Origin: Methanomicrobium sp. W14
GTDB taxonomy: Archaea; Halobacteriota; Methanomicrobia; Methanomicrobiales; Methanomicrobiaceae
NCBI RefSeq assembly: GCF_017875315.1
Contig: NZ_JAGGMM010000001.1
Span: 682,001-746,000 of the forward strand
Reading direction: 5' to 3'
DNA length: 64,000 bases
The stretch's first letter is position 1. Each line of letters starts with the position of its first letter. Shown in pieces: positions 16,693 through 24,769 of the stretch. A program made the translations under genes and the position numbers. The notes under the pieces were generated by a model. The model ran no database searches, was not told where the DNA came from, and saw nothing but the letters and a program-made list of their open reading frames with translations.

Positions 16693-17160
16693 ATGAAAAA
16701 AATTTTCTTCACGGCTGTTCTGGTGGTTCTGGTTATGTTCGTATTCTTATCGGGATGTACCGGAGACAGTAGTTCAGGCTCGAAGCCTGCGGCGACGCAG
16801 ACCCCGGAACAGACCACACCTTCAGCCACATCTACGGAATCAGATTTCTCATTGACTCCTACAGCTACTGATAAAATGCCATCAGGCCTGGGAGTAGTCG
16901 TAAACGCGGAAAAAGATCCGATTGACGGCAAAGTTACGGTAATCTCAAGAGGAGGACCAGGACTTTATATGGCAAACAACATCAACGTAAAATTATATCT
17001 ATCTACAGGTGAGACAGTAGAGAAAAATATATCGCCTGACGTCAATTCAGAGGCTGTATTTACAGAAGGAACGAAGGGCGACGACAGGGTGGTTGCAGTA
17101 GTCTCTATGGACAACGGGGAATCGTATAAGATTCTTGATGAAGTCTTAAAGTACAGATAA
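16693..17160 (+). CDS. Secreted lipoprotein, unknown function
   Basis: 155 aa. Signal helix KKIFFTAVLVVLVMFVF followed by the lipobox LSGC, so it is probably lipid-anchored outside the cell. A Ser/Thr/Pro-rich linker (about 20-60) leads to a beta-rich domain of about 90 aa. No SD precedes ATG 16693, but CATATATATTTT lies about 25 nt upstream, fitting a leaderless transcript. Function unknown. Confidence 0.78.
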   Translation: MKKIFFTAVLVVLVMFVFLSGCTGDSSSGSKPAATQTPEQTTPSATSTESDFSLTPTATDKMPSGLGVVVNAEKDPIDGKVTVISRGGPGLYMANNINVKLYLSTGETVEKNISPDVNSEAVFTEGTKGDDRVVAVVSMDNGESYKILDEVLKYR

Positions 17161-17182
17161 AGATCAAATAACAAATAAAATA

Positions 17183-17869
17183 TTAAATCTCTTTTGAGAT
17201 TACTTTCCATCTCAGCAGGACACCGTCGTCAATTTTGTCCATGTCTATGAGAGAGAGCTTTGGAAACTCTTCTTCCTTTAAATATCCGTCCCCGTCAACC
17301 GGAGTGGGAGACTTTTCGCCTCCGATTATTACATTTCCTATACATGTGTAGATCTCATCAACAAGACCTTCCCTAAAAAGTGACCATATGAGAGTGCCGC
17401 CACCTTCGACCATAACTGACCTGACACCGTTTTCATACAGAGCCTCCATAAGACATGCAATGTCAACTCTATTTTCTCCTCCGACAAATATATCCGCAAA
17501 TTCATTTAATGACTTAAGATTCTCTCCCAAGGCATTTTCAGATACTGCTATGACCCTTGGTCCTTCCCCCTTGTGAAGGATTTCAGCATCAACCGGAGTC
17601 CTCGCGTTGCTGTCAATAACAATTCTCAGCGGGTTCTCATCACGCCCTCTGGCGATTCTCCTGTCTTTATGGGACTGCGATTTCACAGTAAGAGAAGGAT
17701 TGTCCGCAAGAATTGTCCCGACCCCGACCATAATGGCGTCTGCATCCGATTTAATGACATCAACACGGGAAAAGTCATCATTTCCTGATATTTTTACCTG
17801 CCTTCTTTCTACAGTAGAGAGTTTCCCGTCTGCACTCATTGCTAAATTCACAAAAACAAAAGGGCGCAT
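17183..17869 (-). CDS. 2,5-diamino-6-ribosylamino-pyrimidinone phosphate reductase
   Basis: RibD C-terminal-type, NADPH-dependent reductase of the archaeal riboflavin/F420 precursor pathway; it reduces the ribosylamino pyrimidinone phosphate made by GTP cyclohydrolase III. 228 aa with MRPFVFVNLAMSADGKLS at the start, DAIMVGVGTILADNPSLTV, and MVEGGGTLIWSLFREGLVDE. There is no deaminase domain, as in archaeal and fungal enzymes. ATG 17869 follows CAGGTT at 6 nt. Its end is close to the convergent lipoprotein gene. Confidence 0.92.
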   Translation of the reverse strand: MRPFVFVNLAMSADGKLSTVERRQVKISGNDDFSRVDVIKSDADAIMVGVGTILADNPSLTVKSQSHKDRRIARGRDENPLRIVIDSNARTPVDAEILHKGEGPRVIAVSENALGENLKSLNEFADIFVGGENRVDIACLMEALYENGVRSVMVEGGGTLIWSLFREGLVDEIYTCIGNVIIGGEKSPTPVDGDGYLKEEEFPKLSLIDMDKIDDGVLLRWKVISKEI

Positions 17870-18055
17870 AATAACCTGTTTAATTAATAGGGCATTATCT
17901 TTATCAATCTTTGTTACCCGGACTAAAAAATAATCTAGGGGAATATCAAAAAAATCCACAATAAAAAAGAAGGTAATTATAACATTTTTTGAAATTAGAT
18001 TTAATGTAAAAATTATTTTCTGAATTCAGGGTTATGTAAATAAATTACAATAGGC

Positions 18056-18188
18056 CTTCGCAGGGATAGACTGGCATCCCTGCAGAAGACTGAGATAGAT
18101 ATTATATAATGGATAATGGAGATTCTTGAGAAGATTACAAACAGAAGCTATCTATAATAATCTCTTAAAAACACATGAGATTATTTTT
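18056..18188 (+). ncRNA. Candidate structured RNA between hairpins
   Basis: A 263-bp spacer (17960-18222) has no gene. It has a strong hairpin at 18056-18088 (arms CTTC-GCAGGGAT / ATCCCTGC-A-GAAG, one bulge, 8-nt loop) and a second at 18157-18184 (ATAATCTC / GAGATTAT) followed on the plus strand by TTTTTAG. TATGTAAATAAATT lies about 25 nt before the first hairpin and could be a TATA box. A plus-strand RNA of about 130 nt is one reading; separate terminators are another. Confidence 0.3.
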
Positions 18189-18222
18189 AGAGAACACTAA
18201 ATAAGAATTATCCAGAATAAAT

Positions 18223-18561
18223 TTATTTATTTAAGGATGTATCATTTTCTTGTAATCTTTTTAAATTGTTTATTTTTAGATTATTCAATATCTGTTCTGC
18301 CAAAATTTTGGCATTTTCACTATTCATCATGATTCTATTTACAGAAACTATTCTTTCTCCGTTTACTACTATACCGGGCAATGTTAAAAAGTCAATAAAA
18401 AAATCATTGCCTGTATTCAAAGTTGAACTCCCGTTACTATAAATAATATTTTCGTATTTTGGAGTGAAATCCTCTGAATCTGTAAGGTATAATTTTTCAG
18501 TAGATATTTTGAATAGACCTGTTCTTAGTTCCTTTAGATTTTTCTCATTTTCCTTTGCCAT
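18223..18561 (-). CDS. DUF3467-like accessory protein
   Basis: 112 aa. The pattern YENIIYSNG, DFFIDFLTLPG and the closing SVNRIMMNSENAKILAEQIL recalls DUF3467 proteins, which have an N-terminal strand pair, an F-x-L-D-F element and a helix after R-I-x-M-S-P-x-x-A. Function of that family is unknown. SD GGGTGATTAT precedes ATG 18561. It lies 16 nt after the winged-helix gene and is surely co-transcribed with it. Lys/Asn/Ile-rich composition sets it apart from the flanking housekeeping genes. Confidence 0.6.
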   Translation of the reverse strand: MAKENEKNLKELRTGLFKISTEKLYLTDSEDFTPKYENIIYSNGSSTLNTGNDFFIDFLTLPGIVVNGERIVSVNRIMMNSENAKILAEQILNNLKINNLKRLQENDTSLNK

Positions 18562-18577
18562 ATATAATCACCCGTTC

Positions 18578-19042
18578 TTAAGGACTGCATCCTGCAATAT
18601 TCGGATCATATTGCATAGTTTTATCCAGTTCCTGTTTAGTGAATCTATACTCACTACCCAGTACAGGATTAAATTGAATCGAAATCTCCTTTTTAGTCCT
18701 CTCAATGTTTGGTTTTACTAATAGTTCCTCCAATATTCCTCGAATTAATTTTTTTCCAATATTTGTTGATTGATAATATGACTTTTCTGAAATGCCAATG
18801 TCATCCATATTTTTTGATATTCTTCTAACTAATCCTGCTCTTGAAAGTTCCTTGAGATAACGATCTATTTCACCCGATGATGAAGTACCAAAGCATTTTT
18901 TAATCTCATTAAATTTCAACTCCTCATTTTTCAGAATTGCAATGTATATTGCAAATGCTTTATCCTTCGCTAATGGCTTTAATGAATTTCTAATCTCTAA
19001 CGGAATCTCCGATAGGTACTCCTCAATTGCCTCATCTTTCAT
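18578..19042 (-). CDS. Winged-helix transcriptional regulator
   Basis: 154 aa. The middle (LKNEELKFNEIKKCFGTSSSGEIDRYLKELSRAGLVRRI) is an ArsR/MarR-like winged helix; the C-terminal third is charged and may dimerise. ATG 19042 follows an excellent SD (AGAGGTGATTATT). It is first in a two-gene unit with the DUF3467-like gene and divergent from the TIR-like gene. The 133-bp promoter between them carries two perfect palindromes that this protein may bind. AT-rich codon use, island-like. Confidence 0.75.
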   Translation of the reverse strand: MKDEAIEEYLSEIPLEIRNSLKPLAKDKAFAIYIAILKNEELKFNEIKKCFGTSSSGEIDRYLKELSRAGLVRRISKNMDDIGISEKSYYQSTNIGKKLIRGILEELLVKPNIERTKKEISIQFNPVLGSEYRFTKQELDKTMQYDPNIAGCSP

Positions 19043-19093
19043 AATAATCACCTCTTTACTATGAAATGTTCTTCCCACAGAAATCTATAGATT

Positions 19094-19130
19094 GAAGTCT
19101 CAAAATTGAGACTTCTTACATATATGTAAG
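19094..19130. promoter_or_regulatory. Double palindrome in the divergent promoter (predicted operators)
   Basis: Palindrome 1: arms GAAGTCTCAA (19094-19103) and TTGAGACTTC (19106-19115), 2-bp centre, no mismatch. Palindrome 2: CTTACATATATGTAAG (19115-19130), perfect, with a TATATA core that may be a TATA box. They share one base. A third weak symmetric element, GATAA-N5-TTATC, is at 19140-19154. Placement between a winged-helix regulator and its divergent neighbour suggests operator sites for autoregulation. Confidence 0.65.
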
Positions 19131-19175
19131 TTAACAAGAGATAAAAATATTATCACATGGTATTAATGGTATATC

Positions 19176-19712
19176 ATGCCAGATAGAAAAGAGGATTTCT
19201 TTTCTCCATATAAATCTGATAAAATTTTCTTAGCAAGGGATAAATCAAAAGTAAAAATAGGTATATTTGGCTCATTTGATGACGATAAAAAATATGTTCT
19301 AGTATCAGTTAGAGATTTCCTAAAAAAAGAAGGATATAAAAATACAAAAATGTCATTGGATTGTCCACAACCCAAATCAAAAATAACAGACGAAGAAAAT
19401 CTAGAGATTAGCGAAAAATTAATAGAGTATTCTAACATTCACATAATATTCTTTTTTCATGATGATAAAAATCCCCAATGCAATGAATCCGCAAAAATAG
19501 AATTATCAAAGATCGATGAGAGGCATAAAAAAAACGTTTTAATTTTCGCAGAGAATGGAACAACAAACGGTTCATTATGCAGAGGGATAATTGCACGGGG
19601 AAAACAAAATTCATGGGACAATGAAGACTTCAAAAAAGGAGATCTTGATTTTGTATTTGATACTGCAATTTCTTATTGTTATAATTGCCTATTAGAAGAT
19701 TGCAGTGGATAA
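19176..19712 (+). CDS. Uncharacterised TIR/deoxyribosyltransferase-like protein
   Basis: 178 aa, not assigned to a family with certainty. It starts with a Rossmann-like strand and loop (VKIGIFGSFDDDKKYVLVSV), then DFLKKEGY, a helix with SEKLIEYSN, the strand IHIIFFFHD, a second acidic helix, and the strand KNVLIFAENG. This layout is that of nucleoside 2-deoxyribosyltransferase-like and TIR-like nucleotide-processing domains. The C-terminal end has three Cys (YCYNCLLEDC). AT-rich, divergent from a regulator. No clear SD. Confidence 0.6.
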   Translation: MPDRKEDFFSPYKSDKIFLARDKSKVKIGIFGSFDDDKKYVLVSVRDFLKKEGYKNTKMSLDCPQPKSKITDEENLEISEKLIEYSNIHIIFFFHDDKNPQCNESAKIELSKIDERHKKNVLIFAENGTTNGSLCRGIIARGKQNSWDNEDFKKGDLDFVFDTAISYCYNCLLEDCSG

Positions 19713-19829
19713 AAATTTAAAATTTGTATTTACTATTTAGTTAAAAGACCGAATTATGATTTATTTAAATCACGACTTTCGCCTTATTATAACGATTTTT
19801 ACCGACTTTGAGCCTTATTTTTTTCAATC

Positions 19830-20139
19830 AGATTTTTCTGAACAAGCGTTAACGCCTAGGCTACAGAATCAGGGTCCGTTGCCATCTTTTTGTTCATAAT
19901 GTAGATTTTGGCACCATATTTATCGAAGACGATATCACACCAGATCAGGGCGGCAGACTATGAAATCCTTGTCACGGACCATGCAATGCCGAAATAATCA
20001 CACGGTCACGCGCAGGAACAGCCTTTTTGATAAGGTCCTTAACCTCACCGTAGGATTTCATCAGGTCCAGTTGTGTCCCTGTTGACGTCAGGCACTCTAG
20101 TATCCCTTCAGGATCTATATTCCCGGAAATCCGGGTCAT
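19830..20139 (-). pseudogene. Decayed gene fragment
   Basis: Minus-strand coding remnant in at least two frames. ATG 20139 opens a 53-codon frame (MTRISGNIDPEGILEC, later ARDRVIISALHGP) ending at a TGA; a shifted frame then gives DKDFIVCRPDLV and, after another shift, WCDIVFDKYGAKIYIMNKK. GC is higher than in the flanking island. I do not recognise the family. The rest of 19713-20372 holds nothing else except a T run near 20323-20330 that may end the tRNA-Phe transcript. Confidence 0.5.
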
Positions 20140-20372
20140 GGAAGGTCTTTCCTGTCAGGATATAATCATGCTACATATTCTCTGCATACAGTTTACCAAT
20201 GTTAAATGATTTTTTGCGGACTGCATTATCCCTATTTATAGATTTCAAAGGTATTCTGAAATCAGAACAAAAAATATTTAGAAGAAATCCTTTAACGGTT
20301 ATTCTTCTAACAAACAGACATAAAAAAATTGCGAAGTTAAAACCGATAAGGCTTTAGACCTCAGAATCCTGA

Positions 20373-20446
20373 TGCCTCAACCCGGATTTGAACCGGGGAC
20401 AACCAGATCTTCAGTCTGGCGCTCTCCCAGGCTGAGCTATTGAGGC
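20373..20446 (-). tRNA. tRNA-Phe (GAA)
   Basis: Full cloverleaf on the minus strand: acceptor GCCTCAA/TTGAGGC with discriminator A, D arm GCTC/GAGC, anticodon stem CCAGA/TCTGG with loop CTGAAGA (anticodon GAA), and T arm CCGGTTCAAATCCGG. No intron and no encoded CCA. Its 3' end faces the AT-rich island at 18-20.3 kb. Confidence 0.96.
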
Positions 20447-20447
20447 A

Positions 20448-20464
20448 CTCAAATACCATTTGAG
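20448..20464. repeat. Perfect palindrome abutting the tRNA-Phe 5' end
   Basis: CTCAAAT-ACC-ATTTGAG, 7-bp arms, begins one base outside the mature tRNA 5' end, within the probable leader. It may form a hairpin next to the RNase P site. The AT-rich TATA-like element AATATTATTTG lies just beyond it. Confidence 0.4.
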
Positions 20465-20627
20465 CAAATAATATTGGATATTCTGACTAATAAATGATTT
20501 GATTTGATGAAGATATAATAGTCAGGGAATTAATCTGTGTAAAAGATCTGACATTTTACCTGATTGAACAGACATAAATTTACATTATCTATAAATTATA
20601 CTGAGATTGAAATATACAGGAATACCG

Positions 20628-21599
20628 ATGTGCAGCAACAGAAGTAACAAAAAGGACAAAAACAATTTTTTTAAAGCGATAAACGAGAGAAAATCAAAGA
20701 TTGTCCATCTGACACATAATGACCTCGATGCAGCCGGGTGCGATGCCATACACAGGATAAAATACGGTAAAACATTTACGATATGGTCCTCTGTCGGAAA
20801 ATTTCTGACAAATCTGTCAGCCGTAAGCAAGGTCTCAGGAAAAGGAGATACCCTCAGTATATCCGATCTCGGGTACCAGAAAGGAGCGGCTGAAATAATA
20901 AAAAGCGCAAAGAAAAACGGTTGGGTTATAGAGTGGCGCGACCACCACAGGTGGAGTGACGAAGAAATATCTGAAATAAGTAAAATTTCAGATTACCTGT
21001 GCGTTGACACCGGGACATGTGCAACAGGGGTTGTTGCGCGTGATCTTATGCCGGAGGACAAATGGTCAAAAGATATCGCCCATGTAGTCTGCGACTACGA
21101 CCTGTGGAGACACAACGACCCCAACTCGAAAATACTCGGGGAGGTCTGCACAAAAAGGAAATACCTCGACATGGTAAGGGACTGCCTTGAAAAAGGTAGT
21201 GTCACAAACGAAAAGATCCTGGAAATATATGAAAGTATATCGAAAGAAAAGAACGATTCAATAAGAAAAAGCCTTAAGCATACCAGAATTCTTGAGGGCA
21301 GATATAAAATCGCTTTTGCACCACTTTACGGATACCCCAGTGAAACAGCTCATGCAATAAGGGAAAAGCTTCACACCGATATAGAAGTAATAGTCTCCGA
21401 AAACGGTAAGTTTTCAATAAGGTCCGTTCCCCCGGTAAGCCACCTTATAGCAAAAAGCTTCAACGGCGGCGGACACCCCCCGGCAGCAGGTGGCAGTTTT
21501 AAGTTCACGCTTGCTGACAAAGTATCATTTCTGGTGCTGAAAAAGAACAGATATTACCAGATGCTTTTTAATGTGGCAGAAAAGACAAGCGAAGAATAA
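20628..21599 (+). CDS. DHH-family phosphoesterase
   Basis: 323-aa protein of the DHH/DHHA1 superfamily (RecJ, oligoribonuclease and c-di-AMP phosphodiesterase relatives). Metal motifs: THNDLDAAGCDA near the N terminus, DHH in EWRDHHRW, a later D in CDYDLWRHND, and the DHHA1 signature FNGGGHPPAAGGSF near the C terminus. The specific substrate cannot be read from sequence; nanoRNA or cyclic dinucleotide are the usual choices. ATG 20628 has AGGA at 6 nt; TTG 20607 lacks an SD. Confidence 0.85.
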   Translation: MCSNRSNKKDKNNFFKAINERKSKIVHLTHNDLDAAGCDAIHRIKYGKTFTIWSSVGKFLTNLSAVSKVSGKGDTLSISDLGYQKGAAEIIKSAKKNGWVIEWRDHHRWSDEEISEISKISDYLCVDTGTCATGVVARDLMPEDKWSKDIAHVVCDYDLWRHNDPNSKILGEVCTKRKYLDMVRDCLEKGSVTNEKILEIYESISKEKNDSIRKSLKHTRILEGRYKIAFAPLYGYPSETAHAIREKLHTDIEVIVSENGKFSIRSVPPVSHLIAKSFNGGGHPPAAGGSFKFTLADKVSFLVLKKNRYYQMLFNVAEKTSEE

Positions 21600-21611
21600 A
21601 AACCCAATCTG

Positions 21612-22403
21612 TTATCTTAAAACATAAGCCCTCTCCTTTAATTTTTTCCAGTAATCTTCTCCATACCCACTTACAAAACCGCCCATGCAAATGTTTTCAG
21701 GATCAAAACGGCTCAGGCACAGGTCAAGATCATCCCTCTCCCCGTCAATTACAGCCACATTTTTGATGTCATACTCGTTCATCAGCTCAAAAATTACACG
21801 CAGCCGGTTTTTACTTACGGCTATACTGTCCTGGTATTCAAGAACTGCTGCATATGTGCGGGAGTTCCCGTCGGGCGAAAAAAACAAAACATTGTCCTTC
21901 GAAAGCTCCTCCAGTTCGACTGCATCAAAATGATTTGAGATTACAATATGGCCTTTTATACCGAGATCTCGCTGTTCACGCATGACTTTTTGGTATTCAT
22001 CGCAGAGAAACCCTATAAATTCATACCTGTCCCTGTAAAAAGCATCCTCTAAAGGCAGGGAAGAAGGTGAAGGGAAGGCAAAGTAGGAACCCTTTGACTG
22101 CCTGAAAACCCTTTCAGCGTCAAGTTTAAAATATGCAGTGTCCACGTAAGGCTCGGATGTCAGAAAACCCGACTTAACTCCAAAGAGAGATTCCATAATT
22201 CTGGAACTGTAAAACATACCCCCTGCACATGGGATATCGGCATATTTTTTCTGATCCTTTATCAGTGACTCAATTTTGTATGATATAAGATCACAGCAGG
22301 TATTCTTCTCTTCCCTGACCCATTTTAAAAGTGCGCTCAGCTCCGGGTCACGCAGACTGCCGGCCCCAAATGATTTTAAAAGAACATTCTGCCTTTTTTT
22401 CAT
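21612..22403 (-). CDS. Conserved hypothetical protein
   Basis: 263 aa, not recognised. Soluble, mixed alpha/beta. Notable segments are GAGSLRDPELSALLKWVREE near the start, GKNVAVIDGERDDLDLC-like sequence (KNVAVIDGERDDLDLC) and CMGGFVSGYGEDYWKKL near the end. It starts 44 bp from metG in a divergent arrangement and converges with the DHH gene 12 bp away, so both neighbours are unrelated by operon. TATAAATA upstream supports ATG 22403. Confidence 0.62.
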   Translation of the reverse strand: MKKRQNVLLKSFGAGSLRDPELSALLKWVREEKNTCCDLISYKIESLIKDQKKYADIPCAGGMFYSSRIMESLFGVKSGFLTSEPYVDTAYFKLDAERVFRQSKGSYFAFPSPSSLPLEDAFYRDRYEFIGFLCDEYQKVMREQRDLGIKGHIVISNHFDAVELEELSKDNVLFFSPDGNSRTYAAVLEYQDSIAVSKNRLRVIFELMNEYDIKNVAVIDGERDDLDLCLSRFDPENICMGGFVSGYGEDYWKKLKERAYVLR

Positions 22404-22447
22404 TGAATATTATGTATTTATACCCTCTAAAAGCTAAAAAGATAGGC

Positions 22448-24448
22448 ATGAGTAATAAGCCTTTACTTGTGACATGCGGACTTCCATATACAAACGGCCC
22501 GTGTCACATCGGCCACCTGCGCACATATGTACCTGCTGATTTTTTTGTAAGATACATGAGGCACTGCGGAGAAGATGTGGTTTTTGTCTGCGGTTCCGAC
22601 AATCACGGAACACCTATCGTGATAAGCGCAGAGGCCGAAGGGATTACCCCGCGTGAGATGTCCGAACGTTATAACGAACATTTTGATACAACATTCAAGA
22701 GGATGAATATCTGTTTCGACCGTTTCGGAATGACCGACGACCCCATAAATCACGATATGACAAAGGAAATAATACAAAATCTCATTGATAACGGATACAT
22801 CTACAAAAAAACAATAAACCAAAGCTACTGTCCCCATTGCAAAATGTTTCTTCCCGACAGATATGTTGAAGGAATATGCCCGTACTGCGGGGAGAAAGCA
22901 AGAGGTGACGAATGCGACCAGGGATGCGGCAAACACCTTGAACCCGGAGAAATTATAGACCCGGTATGCAAAATCTGCGGAGAGAAAGCTGAACTTCGCG
23001 AACAGGAACACTATTTCTTTAAACTTTCAGACTTTGCTGAATTCCTGAATGAATATCTTCCCGGGCTTAAAGGAACATTAAACGCCAGAAATTATGCCTC
23101 AGGATGGATAAAAGAAGGCCTTCACGACTGGTGCATAACAAGAACTCTCAACTGGGGTGTAAAATTTCCAGGAAGAGACGACCTCGTTGTATATGTCTGG
23201 GTCGATGCTCCTATCGGGTACATTTCTTTCACAAGAGAATGGGCCAAAAAAACAGGTGGAAACTGGGAGCAGTTCTGGAAAGGAGACGCTCCGGTAATCC
23301 ATTTCATAGGTCAGGACATAATATACCACCACTGCATATTCTGGCCGTCCCTGCTAAAAGGATCAGGATTCAGGCCGCCTGATGCAGTCATTGCAAGCGG
23401 AATGGTGAAAATAGACGACAGGAAATTTTCAAAAAGCCGTGGCTATGTCGTATGGACCAATGAGGACTATCTGGACCTTGGTCTTCCGGCGGATTACCTC
23501 AGATATTATCTTCTCTCATACACCAGTCACACAAAAGAGCTTAACTTTTCATGGAAAGAGTACCAGGCAAGAATAAACAATGAAATTGTGGACACCATAG
23601 GCAATTTCTTTTACAGGACACTGCATTTTACATCCAGAAAAATAGGCTCCATACCAAAAACCGAACCTGATAACGAAATAACAGAACAGATAAAGAAAAC
23701 AATTGAGGAAGTTGACAAGTCTGCCAGGAATTATGAGTTTAAATCCGCCGTAGAATCCGTAATGTCTCTTGGAAACTTCGGCAACACTTATATCCAGTCA
23801 AACGCCCCGTGGAAACTTATCAAAACAGATAAAACCGCAACAGAACAGGTTATAAGAAACTGCCTCCAGGTCGTAAAGGCACTTACAATACTTCTGGACA
23901 GCGTTATTCCGCAAAAAGCCCAGGAATCATGGGAACTGCTTGGGTTTAAGGACAAAGTAAAAGACCACAGCATAAATGACGCTCTGACCGGGTTTGAGTC
24001 CGAAGTTCTTCCGGAACCAAGAATAATATTTAATAAAATAGAAGATGAAAGGATTGAGGAGTTTGAAAAAACCCTCAGAAAAAGGGTTAATGAAGCGAAT
24101 CTAAAAGAAAATTCTAATATCAGGGATGAAAACATGATTACAATTGACGAATTTGCCAAAGTAGAGTTAAAGACAGCAACAGTTCTTGAAGCAGAACCGA
24201 TAGAGGGGTCAAAGAAGCTTCTCAGGATTCAGGTGGACCTTGGTGATGAAAAAAGACAGATTGTGTCAGGTATCGCAAAATTTTACAAACCTGAAGATCT
24301 CAAAGGTCAGCAGGTAATTGTCGTTACAAACCTGAAGCCTGCCAGACTATGCGGTGTCGAATCAAACGGGATGATACTTGCCGCAGGAGACGAGGCATCT
24401 CTTCTTACAACAAAAAGAGACGTCTCACCGGGAACAAAAGTTCTTTAA
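22448..24448 (+). CDS. metG: Methionyl-tRNA synthetase
   Basis: 666 aa class I synthetase. HIGH motif at C19-H20-I-G-H23, KFSKS (the KMSKS equivalent) at 326-330. The connective insert has two zinc knuckles built from four C-x2/3-C pairs between about 135 and 180. Residues 563-666 form the EMAP/OB-fold tRNA-binding domain (DEFAKVELKTATVLEAEPI), fused here although separate in many archaea. ATG 22448; upstream in-frame sequence is antisense to the divergent gene. Confidence 0.97.
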   Translation: MSNKPLLVTCGLPYTNGPCHIGHLRTYVPADFFVRYMRHCGEDVVFVCGSDNHGTPIVISAEAEGITPREMSERYNEHFDTTFKRMNICFDRFGMTDDPINHDMTKEIIQNLIDNGYIYKKTINQSYCPHCKMFLPDRYVEGICPYCGEKARGDECDQGCGKHLEPGEIIDPVCKICGEKAELREQEHYFFKLSDFAEFLNEYLPGLKGTLNARNYASGWIKEGLHDWCITRTLNWGVKFPGRDDLVVYVWVDAPIGYISFTREWAKKTGGNWEQFWKGDAPVIHFIGQDIIYHHCIFWPSLLKGSGFRPPDAVIASGMVKIDDRKFSKSRGYVVWTNEDYLDLGLPADYLRYYLLSYTSHTKELNFSWKEYQARINNEIVDTIGNFFYRTLHFTSRKIGSIPKTEPDNEITEQIKKTIEEVDKSARNYEFKSAVESVMSLGNFGNTYIQSNAPWKLIKTDKTATEQVIRNCLQVVKALTILLDSVIPQKAQESWELLGFKDKVKDHSINDALTGFESEVLPEPRIIFNKIEDERIEEFEKTLRKRVNEANLKENSNIRDENMITIDEFAKVELKTATVLEAEPIEGSKKLLRIQVDLGDEKRQIVSGIAKFYKPEDLKGQQVIVVTNLKPARLCGVESNGMILAAGDEASLLTTKRDVSPGTKVL

Positions 24449-24529
24449 ATTAAATAAAATATTTTTAGCTTCAGATTTTTTTTAGTGCACTCCTCTTTAA
24501 GACATTATGAATCGCAAATGATGATATTG

Positions 24530-24549
24530 TTTTGAGAATTCTCTCAAAA
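24530..24549. terminator. Hairpin terminator between metG and tRNA-Arg
   Basis: Perfect TTTTGAGA-ATTC-TCTCAAAA stem-loop, followed by TTTGTCTTTTT. It lies downstream of both the plus-strand metG and the minus-strand tRNA, so it may end both transcripts. T runs at 24476-24483 give a first stop for metG. Confidence 0.55.
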
Positions 24550-24603
24550 TTTGTCTTTTTAAAAGCAATTAAAACAGATTTTTTAATATCAAATAATAAA
24601 AAG

Positions 24604-24678
24604 CGGACCTGGAGGGATTCGAACCCCCGACATCCGGGTTAGAAGCCCGGCGCTATGTCCTGGCTAAGCCACAGATCC
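24604..24678 (-). tRNA. tRNA-Arg (TCT)
   Basis: Cloverleaf on the minus strand: acceptor GGATCTG/CAGGTCC (one G-T pair), discriminator G, anticodon stem CCGGG/CCCGG with loop CTTCTAA (anticodon TCT), T arm GGGGGTTCGAATCCCTC. No intron, no CCA. A TATA-like TGTATAATG lies about 30 nt upstream at 24705-24713. Confidence 0.95.
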
Positions 24679-24769
24679 AAAAACACCAATATCTTTGCTC
24701 TATAACATTATACATTCAAGATATTAACTCTTTGCAAATGATTCCAAAAAATTGAATTAAATAAGATTA

